DNA of 64,000 nucleotides from Merluccius polli. Lineage: Eukaryota; Chordata; Actinopteri; Gadiformes; Merlucciidae. The notes beneath the pieces are model-generated. The model was not told where the DNA came from, ran no database searches, and saw only the letters and a list, made by a program, of their open reading frames with translations. The number at the start of each line of letters is the position of its first letter. Position 1 is the first letter of the stretch. The stretch covers positions 124,001 through 188,000 of the forward strand of contig JAOPHQ010000594.1 in assembly GCA_030340625.1 (NCBI GenBank). Direction: 5' to 3'. Position numbers and translations under genes: made by a program. Shown piece by piece: positions 34,477 through 44,414 of the stretch.

Positions 34477-35737
34477 GGAATGGCCGAGAATTCAGTGTCA
34501 GGAGGGGGTTTTGTACCGAAGCATCCGGCTGCCAGGGGAGAGTAGAGAGACACTTCAGCTCCTTCTGCCACAGTGTTTAAAGCGCAAAGTCTTGATAAGC
34601 CTCCATGACGATCACGGGCATCAGGGCATAGAACGAACCACTCAACTCATCCGAGAGAGATGCTTTTGGCCGGGCATGACTCATGAAATTGAAAAACACT
34701 GTCAGGAGTGTGGCCGCTGTGTGGTGGCAAAAGCGGTCCGCCCAAGGGTTCTGACTTTTCCAGGGAATCTGATGGCTTCTTGCCACCTTGATGTTGTTGC
34801 CATTGATTTTACAACACTAGAGAAGTCTACGGATGGCCGAGAAAACGTCCTTGTAGTAACAGATGTATTCTCAAAGTTCACACAGGCTTACCCAGCCCGC
34901 GACCAGAAAGCTAGTACAGTGGCTAGATTACTGACAGAGGGGTGGTTTTACCGCTACGGGGTGCCTAAGCGACTCCATAGTGATCAGGGAAAAAGCTTTG
35001 AGGGAGACCTCATGAAACAGCTGTGCCAACTATATCATATTGATAAGAGCCGAACAACACCATATCATCCGGAGGGTAACGGGCAGTGCGAAAGATTCAA
35101 TCGTACACTACATGACTTGCTCCGCTCGTTACCCCCGGAGCAGAAGCGCAGATGGCCACAGGCACTCCCTCAAATACTCTTTGCCTATAACACCACTCCG
35201 CATGCATCAACTGGGCATTCTCCCTTTGAATTGATGTTCGGGCAGAAAGTGCGATTGCCGGTAGACTTTCTCTTGGGCCATGCGGAAGAAGAATTGGACC
35301 CAGTGTGCACTCATGATTGGCTGAAACAGCATCAAGAGAACCTCAAGGAAATTTACACCCATGCCCGAGACCAGTTAACTGTGGCCGCAGAGCGCCGAAA
35401 CCAACAAGTTACTCCTTCAGTAAGCCAGCCACTCGCACCAGGCACGCTGGTCCACCGAAGAAACCATCCGTTGGGCCGCCATAAGATTCAAGACTTTTGG
35501 TACTCAATGTCTACGAAGTGCAGAGAGCCTTGGATCAAGATGGGAGAGTATACACCATATGACCACAAGATGGAACAGGTGCCAAGAAGAACATCAACCG
35601 GGCCGAATTACGGGTCATTCCAGCTGATGTGCGAGTGGAACCCACCCCCACCATCAGGATTCCCAGAGCACCAGCAGGTTCCCAGCAGAGGGGGATTATT
35701 TGATTATTTTTTTAATAAAACAAGACAACCTACCTGA
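34394..35737 (+). pseudogene. Ty3 integrase
   Basis: An HHCC zinc domain (LHDDHGHQGIERT...CQECGRCVV) is followed by the rve core with Asp in VVAIDFTT, Asp in LHSDQGKSFEG and Glu in GNGQCERFNRT, so the DDE triad is intact. LPQILFAYNTTPHASTGHSP and FELMFGQKVRLPVDF are characteristic Ty3 integrase sequence. The C-terminus is frameshifted (after HRRNHPLGRHKIQ the expected sequence appears in other frames). No chromodomain was seen. Confidence 0.88.
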
Positions 35738-35744
35738 CACCACT

Positions 35745-36420
35745 GGCAACTGTCCTTTGTTTGGGCTTGGCAGACAGCACAACCATATCACTGACCCGGC
35801 CTGGTTTTACACCCTGTCAATCAGTGATGAAAGTAAAAAGAAATGGCATCTCAGAGGTGGTTTAATGTAACGTGTGGAAACTGTTGTCTTTTATGCACAG
35901 ACAAAATACACCCGGCACATGTGGCTACTGATAATAATTATGCTCTGAAAATTACCATAGTCCTTGGCTTGTGCCAGCGTTGCTCCGTCTCGGTGCAGCT
36001 AAGGACTGGGGTACAGCACAGAGGCGGAGCTGGGAGTAGGATGCCGTCTGAAACAGGAGAGCCACAGTATGATTTGCAAAGGCCCTTGCCAGCAGCACAC
36101 GTGCACGTCGTCTCACACAGCTCACGGAATCAAACAGGATGTCAGCAACATTCTATCAGTGCAACTAGCGAATCTCATAGTCGAATCGTCGGCAAAACAC
36201 AGGATCATTCCATTCGGGCTATAGGCGGTGCTGAATGTCTGATTTTACATATAGTTTCTTTCTCCCAATAAATCATGATATATAGCCTAAGCGCAAAACA
36301 CACTGCCTGAAATAGGACAGTGGCGTGAAGTGTAGCGGGGCGGCGCGTCAACGCGTGCCTACCACCGCCGGTGTGGGGGTGTACATAGAAAATATTAGGG
36401 GCGGCTGTTTTGACGCGCGC
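35745..36420. other. Unassigned interval
   Basis: No LTR for the Ty3 element was recognised. A plus-strand frame from 35843 has Cys pairs (NVTCGNCCLLCTDK) but no clear family. Confidence 0.3.
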
Positions 36421-36421
36421 C

Positions 36422-36474
36422 GTTCGGCGGCGGTGTGTTTTGGACTTGAAGTCCAAAACAAACCGCCGCCGAAC
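36422..36474. repeat. Perfect GC-rich hairpin
   Basis: GTTCGGCGGCGG...GGACTT and its inverse form arms of about 25 bp with almost no loop. It is probably a subterminal part of the adjacent hAT element. Confidence 0.7.
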
Positions 36475-36682
36475 AGCCTCGAAATTGTAATCGAAATTGT
36501 TTAATTGAGTGTTTCAGCTCTTTAGTCTGGTGTGGAAAAAATGGAAGCCAATGTCGCAAATGAGAATATGGATCAATGAGCAAAAAAAAGAGAAAAAAAA
36601 CATGATTCACGATCAGTCGACTATAGGCAAGACTTGACGAATCAGATTCGACTATGTAAATTCTTAGTCGGGGACACCCCTA
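36475..36682. mobile_element. hAT-type right terminus
   Basis: Ends TAAATTCTTAGTCGGGGACACCCCTA, whose inverse TAGGGGTGTCCCCGACTAAG is a hAT-style TIR. It abuts hAT transposase coding at 36683, so it probably inserted into that gene. The left partner was not found. Confidence 0.5.
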
Positions 36683-37880
36683 GTTGGTAGTGACATTATG
36701 CTGGAGCTCTGTAATGTGTGCAGCTTTTCTCTTAGATGTTTGATAAGGTGCTCTCCTAGCTCTCTAGCTAGAGGATTAGTGCTCCTTGTGGTCACCTCTT
36801 GGAGCATCGTCTCTATCATTTTGAGTAGAGGAATCACCTTAGAGCCAGACACTCTTTTCTCCTCCGAAAGCTCCACAGTTGCTTCATGGAACGGAGCCAA
36901 GATGGTCAGACACCCGGTGATATTGGCATTTTCCTCAGATGTTAGGACGGGGATATCGCTGTCCAAGCCACTCAAAGCTGCCCCCACAGGCTTCCTCTGG
37001 TCCACTAGTCTCTGGAGCATTTGGAAAGTGCTATTCCACCTAGTCTCCACCTCCTGGATTAGCTTTAGTGTAGGCTTCCCCATTTGCTCCTGAATCAGTG
37101 CAAGCTTCTCATTTAAAACACAAAAAAATAAAGTTATTGTGATAAATGGAGCGATAATAAACAAATACATTAACAGATATGAAAATATGGTCAGTGAACC
37201 AACTTTGGCACTTGTGCTGCTCCGGAAATACCCCACCAGCCTCCTTGCCTTCGTTCGGATAGTGGACAGCACAGGGATCAAATCAAGACACTTCTTCACG
37301 ATTAGGTTTAAGGTGTAAGCCACACAGATGGAATGGCGCAGCCTCAGTGTCCTGCAACAAGCCAGCATGTTGGCTGCACCATCAGTGACTAGACAAGTCA
37401 CTTTAGCTCCTATCCCCCATTCCTCCATGAGTGAGGTTTTGACAGTTGCTAAATTTACAGCACTTTGTTACCAAACACACCTTCCTCGTTGGGGTTACAT
37501 AGGTTGGATCTAATTTTGCAACAAAATGCCTAAATCTCTGATCCTCCACAATGCTAAAAGGCTGTGTGTCTCCCACAATCATGGAGACCAAGGCCTCATC
37601 CAGCTCCTGCTTCCTGGTCACTGGAAGAAAACAACAGAAGCTTTATGAATACTGTATCAGTTCTGTTAACGTCATTATCATTGTGGTTGATAAACCAATA
37701 TGGTAACAAAATTGGAAGAGTGTGTAATTATAATAGCATTTGAATTGGACTCGCCTTGGGTTGGTGCACCTCTGTTGGTCTGAGCATCTGTATGCAAGGC
37801 ACGGAAATGCCTCAGCATAGATGAGGTGTTGTTGTAGCCCAACTCATTTGCACACAACAGACACTTGACCTTGGAATAAA
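36683..37880 (-). pseudogene. ZBED4-like hAT transposase, internally deleted
   Basis: Minus strand, reading down from 37872: an acceptor (TTTATTCCAAG), then VKCLLCANELGYNNTSSMLR then HFRALH, completing a BED finger (C-x2-C, H-x4-H). The next exon (from 37620) has EALVSMIVGDTQPFSIVED and RFRHFVAKLDPTYV. A deletion removes the first catalytic Asp region and coding resumes at CLVTDGAANM, then RLRHSICVAYTLNLIVKKCL and IQEVETRWNSTFQMLQRLVD, typical hAT core. An unspliced AT-rich stretch (SLTIFSYLLMYLF) within the frame is probably a retained intron. The C-terminal dimerisation domain is lost at 36683. The missing first exon resembles 21116-21184. Confidence 0.85.
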
Positions 37881-38039
37881 ATTAAATATATATATATGTA
37901 ATATTGTGAGAATCTAGTTCTATAGTTCTTCCCCAACAGATCTTAAAGGACCCACAAAGACACTGGTATAGAAAAGATAAATCTTAATTTATTATGGCAC
38001 GATAAATATAATAAATATAAACAAAGAGGTGAGACCTGG

Positions 38040-38081
38040 TCATGGTTGCGCTACCTGCAACTCAATAGCAACCCACATCAA
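38040..38081. repeat. Inverted copy of 23.9-24.3 kb repeat, part 1
   Basis: GGTCATGGTTGCGCTACC through CCCACATCAA is the reverse complement of 24256-24298. It continues at 39696 after a Harbinger insertion. Confidence 0.85.
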
Positions 38082-38372
38082 GGGCCCTATCTTGCACTCA
38101 GCGCAATTGACTTTGTACACTGGCGCTTGTACAATTCCTATTTTGCACCCGACGCACATTGGAATTTTCCCTCGCAAGGCGCAAGCCCTTCACTTGAGGA
38201 ATGAACTTGCGCTCCGGGGGCGGTTCAGCGAAAACAGGAGGCGTGTCCCGGCGCAAACGTTCCCTGGTGCTATTCTGCAGTTTCAGAAAACAATTGCGCC
38301 ACAGACCAGGAAAAACCTTGTCTAAAGTCAGTGGCGCTTATTCAGACGCTATTTTAAGGGCGCATGCTTGGC

Positions 38373-38595
38373 CAGGGGGGGGATGCGCGATTGTTGGGGG
38401 GGGGGGGGGGGGGGGGGGTGCGCGATTGTTGACGGGGGGGGGGCGCGGTCCAAAAATCTGGACCGGCCCAAAAATAATAATACACAAAATAAAAAAAATA
38501 AAATAAAAAAATAATTACGGCCGGCCGGCTCGGCCTGAAATCGTCCGGCCGTTCGGGAAATCTCCCGAACCTCCCGATGGCAGCCCGTCCCTGGC
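38373..38595. mobile_element. Probable hAT insert with long G runs
   Basis: Lies between CCAGGGGGGGG and CAGCCCGTCCCTGG, a TIR-like pair. It contains two GCGCGATTGTTG units each followed by a long G run. The TSD could not be settled. Confidence 0.5.
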
Positions 38596-38972
38596 CATAA
38601 TGTAGCGTGTGTACAACGTGCATACACTTTGCTTCTCTCATCTACAAGGAAGCAGTTCTCATTTTTGCAAACCATACATACAAGCAAAATATTACCACAT
38701 ATGTGAAAAATAGGCATAAATCTAGCGTACACAGTTACCCAAAATATACAGGCTAATAGTAATGACGGATCAAATTAACCTGTTTGACCAATAGTCGCAA
38801 GACACATATATAAGGACACCAGGACGACACCTTTTATTATGCCAGCAACAGTGCGTGAAATGTTTTATAATCGGAAACACACAGAAACACGAAGCGGTGT
38901 AATTGAAAGAACATTCGGCATACTGAAAATACGCTTCAGCTTATTTGACAGAAGAGCTGCATCATCTATAAG

Positions 38973-39177
38973 CAGTGCTTGAAGTGGGCCGGTACGCACC
39001 GGTACGCAGTACCGGCACTTCTACATTTTACCCTTTAGCGTACCGGCACTTTTTCTTGCATACCGGCACTTGTCACAGGCTGCCCCTCCACCCCCTCGTC
39101 GGTCGTAGGTCCGGGGTGGGTTATGATCGCGCCCCCCCCGTCGACAATCGCCCCCCCCCCCCCCACTTCAAGCACTG
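38973..39177. mobile_element. 205-bp hAT MITE with perfect 8-bp TSD
   Basis: CAGTGCTTGAAGTGGG and its inverse CCCACTTCAAGCACTG are the TIRs. TCTATAAG flanks it on both sides (38965-38972, 39178-39185). The interior carries GATCGCGCCCCCC and GACAATCGCCCCCC units. Confidence 0.92.
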
Positions 39178-39695
39178 TCTATAAGCAAAGTAATCTCGGT
39201 CTAATGTTAGACTACATTGCAAATATATCACCATGCATTCATAACCTCGTAATTCAGTGAGAGTGAGGCCAAAACATCGGAAAGTATGTCTTTGTGACAT
39301 TTCTTTATTTACATTTTGTCAACGGAAAATGAAAAGCTGAAAAGATTTCAACAGAATAACTAATTATTTTTCCCTCTGATGGGCATGCGCGCGCTACGGC
39401 GGGATTGGACACGCCTGGGTCCAGTAGTGGCAATGCGCGATGTGCTCGCCATGGAACAAGCGCGCCTGCATTTAAAGGGAATGTGAGCCGACGCTCTGAT
39501 TGGTTTATTGCACGTTACGCCCAAACCACACCTATGACTAATGTAGCTACTTCAGACCAACCCATTTTAGATTTGCGCTGGGCGCAAGAGTCATTTATCC
39601 CGCCAGCATAATAGCAACAGCGCCCAAGATCCGCCCACAAAGCCACTTGCGCTTTGCGTTTGATACTTGCGTTTCAGACCGGCAAGATAGGGCCC

Positions 39696-40011
39696 CAATG
39701 CTTCAACGTCACACAAAAACACAGTAGCCCAAAATCTTATTCAATCAGTTCAGTTATTGCACAACACTCCAAAGATGGCAATTCACAGCACAACAAGATG
39801 CTTTTAGCAAATAGTAATACAAGTGACAAACCACAGTAAACTTCTTAGCATGGGCTACCATGAGCAGATGTTAATGGGCAACACACGCTCTTGACCAGGC
39901 CCTAATGATTAGGACCCCCCCTCCCAAAAGAAAGGAAATAAACTTCAAACCAAAATAGATTGGAGGTAAACTATACAGGGGAGAAAGCGGCACAAACACT
40001 CAGGAGCACGC
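39696..40011. repeat. Inverted copy of 23.9-24.3 kb repeat, part 2
   Basis: The reverse complement matches 23938-24258 nearly base for base, ending CTCAGGAGCACGCC. Confidence 0.85.
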
Positions 40012-40090
40012 CTCTTACACATTGGCCCAGCCACTGTGTAAGAGGCAATAACACATCAAGTAAACGTCTGATAATTTATTGAAAGGTATA

Positions 40091-40255
40091 TCTGGGGCTG
40101 GTTCAGAGGCCGTAACAGTACGCACCATTGGGTGACGAGTGGAAGACGAGACCCAATCACTGCCACTGAGAGACTATCAGTGGCAGTGATTGGGTCTCGT
40201 CTTCCACTCATCACCCAACGGTGTGTACCGTTACGGCCTCTGAACCAGCCCCAGA
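40091..40255. mobile_element. Foldback MITE with ~75-bp arms
   Basis: TCTGGGGCTGGTTCAGAGGC reads inward to GGCAGTGATTGGG, and the second half is its inverse with only a few mismatches. AT on both sides is compatible with the 2-bp AT target of ISL2EU-type Harbinger relatives. It lies just beyond the 3' end of such a transposase. Confidence 0.8.
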
Positions 40256-41402
40256 TGTTAAAAAACAGTACAATTAATACAGTGTGTCTATTGGGTTGCC
40301 CATGCCTTGACAAGGGGCCCATACTGGTAATTTACCAAGAAACAAGCAACTGAAAACAGCTGGTCAATAGACCCAGATATGGACAGGTATGACCTTTTCA
40401 AACAGTTTGTTCTCCTTGATCCTCCTGATGCACCTCTCAACGTGGACTCTGAGGCGGGCAATGGACTGAGTGCGCTGGACATCCTCTTTGGCCATCTGGG
40501 TGTTCTTTACTAGGAAGGCAGGTCGGTAAACCTTTCCAACGACAAGGTTGTCCACTAGAAAGCCTTTGTCCACCATAATGGCCATTTCTGGTGAAAGGCA
40601 TTTGGTTATACCAGACAATTTAAAAATGTCCTTGTCACTCATTGAGCCTGCATACAGCGGGGAAACAAAGGTGATGGGACCATGGGGTGCAATGCCAAAG
40701 CTTTGAAGGTAGTATGCGATTTCTACGAAGAATAAACCTCGCTATACAGAAGGAGAGAGGAGGGGGTCTGACAAAATATCTCTGTGCAGTCCAGGATCAC
40801 TTGTGTGTCAGGAAATGCAGCAAATTCTGGTGGGAGGTATGCTTTGACATCTTGTGGTATCCACAGGCGAATGGAACCCAGCAGTTGATACAAAAAGTGA
40901 GTCCATGATGTTATAATCCTGCTGATGGTGGTCCGGTGAATCAAAAAAACTATTGGCTAGATCCCTCAGAGGCAGGCCCACAGAAAGATACATCAGAAAT
41001 AGCAGCAATTCATCGATGAGTAGCAGTTTCTTAGCTCGGTGTGGGGTGATACCTGAGGCAGCATTGGCAGAGGCAGCATTGGCTGAGGAGATCCTGACAA
41101 ATTTTGAGTTTGCAGCTGGCTCCACTAGTTTCCAGAACGCCAGGAAAGATTTGTATGATGCAAATCTGAAATAAAATGAAATAACAAGACCTTAACACAT
41201 TTGGGTTATAATAAACAATGACAATAACCAGAAATTAACATTAACAGATCTGTGGAGATTTGATAGTTAGGGTTCCTGTTGGATAGGCTGCAAAGCTGTC
41301 GCATAATCATGGGGCCCAAAAACTTGGTCCAAGACAAGTGCCATGGCAATTAAACACACACACAGGGAGAGGGAGAGGGGGCAATCAGTAATAATAATAT
41401 AA

Positions 41403-41889
41403 GGTAACACTTTACTTGAATGCGGGTGCATAAGACTGACATGATGCTGTCATAATCATGACATGACACCTGTCATGACACTTTATGAATGCTTAATGAC
41501 AGTCGTCATTAAGTGTCATTTCGAGGATTCAGCATCATGGACAGTGCTGGTACGTTACCTGCACTCCACCCGGCTCCACCCCGAGCACTATGGGAGGCGT
41601 CAGTGGGGAAAAGAATGGGAAAATTAATGTTTTTGCATGTCTAATCTGGTGTCCTCTGTGCCAGTTATCTCTCAACCTATTTCCAACCAAAAAGATAATG
41701 TAAAAAACATAAATAAAGCAGTAAAAAGAACCAACAAAATGCCTCGTCAATTCTGAAGATTCCGAATTACCAAATGACACTTAATGACGACTGTCATAAG
41801 CATTCATAAAGTGTCATGACAGGTGTCATGTCATGATTATGACAGCATCATGTCAGTCTTATGCACCCGCATTCAAGTAAAGTGTTACC
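41403..41889. mobile_element. hAT-type MITE with ~110-bp TIRs
   Basis: GGTAACACTTTACTTGAATG and an inverse copy bound 487 bp, with inversion extending about 110 bp into each side. TAATATAA is duplicated exactly (41395-41402, 41890-41897). Inserted in an intron of the THAP transposase gene. Confidence 0.92.
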
Positions 41890-42316
41890 TAATATAATAA
41901 TAAACATACCTTGTTTAAAAGCGAATATCCTCGTCGGATCCGGCGGTATGTTAAATGTAGACCGCAGCTGCAGAAACTCTAGCTGGTGTTGGAGCTCCTC
42001 AATCTTCCTCCTGAGATTTTCGTTTTCCCTCATCAGCTCATGAACTACCATGGACGTGTTAGGAGTGACACAGTAGTCGTGGCCGGTAACGGTGACTTCC
42101 ATAGGCTGAATGTCCTCTTCTTCAGACATGTCCGCCAGCAGCAACTCTGGGGTCGGAGGTCTCGGGCAACGATCCCAGACATTGAGCCTAGGTGCTGGAA
42201 GAGAAGAATTGTTCCAGGTGAACAGACATGGGACTGTGCCCTTCTTTAAACGCCTCGGTCCAGTCGTTGAGTCCACAAAATCCCCTGGTAGAAAATGTAC
42301 ACTGCAAACCCGAGTA

Positions 42317-42742
42317 CCGGTGTCGTGTCAAAAAGTGATTGTCTGCCAGAATCTGATTTCACCTGCCAAAAATTGATTGAAGGCCAAATACAGTTACTCA
42401 AAGATGATTTCTGCCTAAATATGACTTGATCTCATTCATAAGCTTCATAATATAAACACTAGAGCTCACAGGACAGCTTGGAATTCTTTTAAAGGACCAT
42501 TACAACACAAAATAGGCACTTTCACCTGCCAAAAATTGATTGAAGAACAAACGTTAAACTTTCGAAGACACATACCTTTGCTATAATTACATTATAATAC
42601 AGTTGTGTGTATCTGCATATTATGGCCGTTTAATCTAGAGAAAAGCAGATGTTTTTGCGCTACCGCTCAACGGGCTGCTGTGCGCGCTCCCGCGGCCAGA
42701 AATCAGATTCTGGCAGACAATCACTTTTTGGCACGACACCGG
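42317..42742. mobile_element. MITE with ~45-bp TIRs inside the THAP exon
   Basis: CCGGTGTCGTGTCAAAAAGT through AGAATCTGATTTC is repeated inverted at the right end with one mismatch. It splits the THAP domain between RRENFSP and TRVCSVHF. CACCTGCCAAAAATTGATTGA is repeated inside (about 42360 and 42522). No clear TSD. Confidence 0.85.
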
Positions 42743-43039
42743 CAGTCGGGGAGAAGTTCTCCCGGCGAACCATTACTGTCCACACAGACTTCACCTCTTC
42801 ATTCTGAGGGAAACAATGAAAACTGACGATTTAATTATACCACAACGAATTTGTACACAGCGGTACACAGCAGTGAAGAGAAGTCTTCTTTATTTGTTTC
42901 TGTAGTTTCAAACGTTTACCGGCAAAAAGATGTTTTTAAGGTACGCCGACGGTCTGTCAAGTTGCAGGTAAGCGGAAGCATTGGCCGGAAGTGGTCCAGC
43001 TCACCATAGATAACCCGGAAATTCCATTTCCATTGTTGT

Positions 43040-43265
43040 GCACCTAGCGAATTGGGCACGTAAACGTGTCAGTGCTTTGTGACAATGAAGCAGTAGTCGG
43101 CATCATCAATAGAGGGCGCTCCTCCTCCAAAGATATCATGCCATTCATGAGAAGCATCACGTGGTCATCCATCACTCACAACTTCATCATCACAGCCCGT
43201 CATGTGTCATGGGTCATTTTAACACTCTGGCTCATCGGTTTTCAGAGTGTGAGGCGCGCCTCCCC
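43040..43265 (+). pseudogene. DIRS-type retroelement RNase H fragment
   Basis: VSVLCDNEAVVGIINRGRSS then SKDIMPFMRSITWSSITHNF and ARHVSWV matches the RNase H of fish DIRS/Ngaro-type tyrosine-recombinase retroelements, including the CDN catalytic Asp. The upstream EIPFPLL segment is joined through a stop. The expected ADSLSRFQ end is degraded to IGFQSVRR. No RT, methyltransferase or recombinase adjoins it. Confidence 0.7.
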
Positions 43266-43387
43266 AGGGGGCCAAAAGCTTCAGGGGAGGCGCGGCGTGA
43301 GAAAAAAGTACACCGGAATAAAAATGAAAAGCAGTGAATCATAATGGATGTTTAGTACCTCAGGTGAACATGAGAGTGGACAGGCCA

Positions 43388-44412
43388 GCAGCAAACGGAG
43401 GAAGTATGACCCTGATTATTTAAAATTTGGTTTTTCATTCATTGGTCCTGATGATGCTCCACTGCCACAGTGTCATTTGCAATGCATTTGGTACTGTAAA
43501 TACATGTAAATACCAAGGCAACTGAGGCACCATAGCTGCTGCTGCCAAGCTGGATGCCATCCCCATGTCTGACGACACCATCCAACGCTGCATCTCTGAC
43601 ATGGTGGCTGGTGTGAAGGAGCAGGTGCCTTTCTTCTCCATTCAGCTGGAGTCCACCGTTGTGGCTAACTGTGCACAGCTCATGGTGGATGTGCACTTTA
43701 TTAAAGAGCTCAGTGTCCAGGAGGAGTTTCTGTTTTGCCATCCTCTGCCGGCGCGCACTACAGCAGCAGACATCTTCAAGGCTTTGAATGACTTCATTCA
43801 GGACAATCCTATGGACTGGAGCCGCTGTTGTGGACTATGTACTGACGCACTGATGAAGACAGGACTGCAACTGGACTGTGTACAACAGGTGGTCATTGCA
43901 CATTTGAAGGGGTTGCGTGAGCAGTTTGTAGAGGAGACCTTGACAAATCAGTGGGTGAGAAATCCGGAGCTGGGAGTGACACCCCATGATGGACTGACCC
44001 TGCGAGAGGAGGAGGCCTAACCCTAACCTAACCCTGCAAGAGGAGGCCTAACCCTAACCCCAACCCCAACCCCAAACCTTAACCCTAACCTAACCCTAAC
44101 CTCTAACCCTAACCTCTAACCCTAACCTAACCCTAACCCTGTCTAATATGGACTTGAAACAAAAGATGAGTGAAGTGTCATTTGCACACTTCTGGCTGTC
44201 TGTGGAAACTGAGTTCCCCCACCTCACCAAAAAGGCTGTAAAAGTGTTCATCCCCTTCACCTCCACTTACCTGTGTGAGTGTGGATTTTCCGCATTGACA
44301 ATGATTAACAGTGAGTACCATCACGGCTGCTGGGTAGAGGATGATCTGCTTTATTCCTTTCTACAGGGCATCCCCGCATCAAGTGGCACAGACTCATTGT
44401 TCCCACTAAGAT
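43388..44412 (+). pseudogene. ZBED5/SCAND3-like hAT-derived ORF
   Basis: Starts with RRKYDPDYLKFGFSFIGPDD (BED-finger lead-in) and a broken finger (PQCHLQC). After an internal deletion it continues with AIPMSDDTIQRCISDMVAGV (43557 on), FSIQLESTVVANCAQLMVDV, RTTAADIFKALNDFI and CCGLCTDALMKTG, the hAT core of the ZBED5/8 type. At 44016 the frame runs into a CCCTAA array and stops. It resumes at 44148 with MSEVSFAHFWLSVETEFPHL and FTSTYLCECGFSALTMI, the C-terminal hATC dimerisation region. Without the array the last two parts would be nearly adjacent. Confidence 0.82.
44016..44141. repeat. Interstitial telomere-like (CCCTAA)n array
   Basis: About 18 CCCTAA units and variants (CCTCTAA, CCCCAA), with GCAAGAGGAGGCCTAA near the start copying the coding sequence just upstream (CTGCGAGAGGAGGAGGCCTAA). 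It lies inside the hAT-derived ORF. Confidence 0.93.
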
Positions 44413-44414
44413 AG

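Larger units (their letters stand above)
27668..35740 (+). mobile_element. Ty3-type LTR retrotransposon, internally deleted and split
   Basis: Coding remains in order are gag, protease, a stub of RT, then after a 3.8-kb insertion the RT end, RNase H and integrase. Most of RT, including the catalytic YxDD, is deleted near 29670-29690, where TTGGATATGA is repeated at the junction. No LTRs were identified at either edge. The left edge abuts the Harbinger TSD. Confidence 0.85.
38082..39695. mobile_element. Harbinger element with CAA TSD
   Basis: GGGCCCTATCTTGC and its exact inverse form the TIRs. CAA flanks both sides (38079-38081, 39696-39698) and the uninterrupted repeat at 24 kb confirms the empty site. 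A transposase remnant is present at 38860-38970 (+): TRSGVIERTFGILKIRFSLF, the last helix with the catalytic Glu of HARBI1-like enzymes. A C/G-homopolymer hAT-like insert sits at about 38373-38595 and another at 38973-39177. Confidence 0.85.
40290..42830 (-). pseudogene. THAP-domain DDE_Tnp_4 transposase (ISL2EU/IS4EU-like)
   Basis: A multi-exon minus-strand gene. THAP domain: an exon after TTTCCCTCAG (about 42808) reads EEVKSVWTVMVRRENFSP, is cut by a MITE, and resumes as TRVCSVHFLPGDFVDSTTG and GTVPCLF (42300-42235), with the conserved Cys-x2-His of the finger. A coiled coil follows (LMRENENLRRKIEELQHQLE). The catalytic part starts at an acceptor near 41167 (FASYKSFLAFWKLVEP), with an HTH (IDELLLFLMYLSVGLPLRDL), TTISRIITSWTHFLYQLLGS, Asp in VILDCTEIFCQTPSS, Asp in AIMVDKGFLV and Glu in RLRVHVERCIRRIKENKLF. 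Frameshifts near 40930 and 40400 and two MITEs disable it. Confidence 0.82.
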
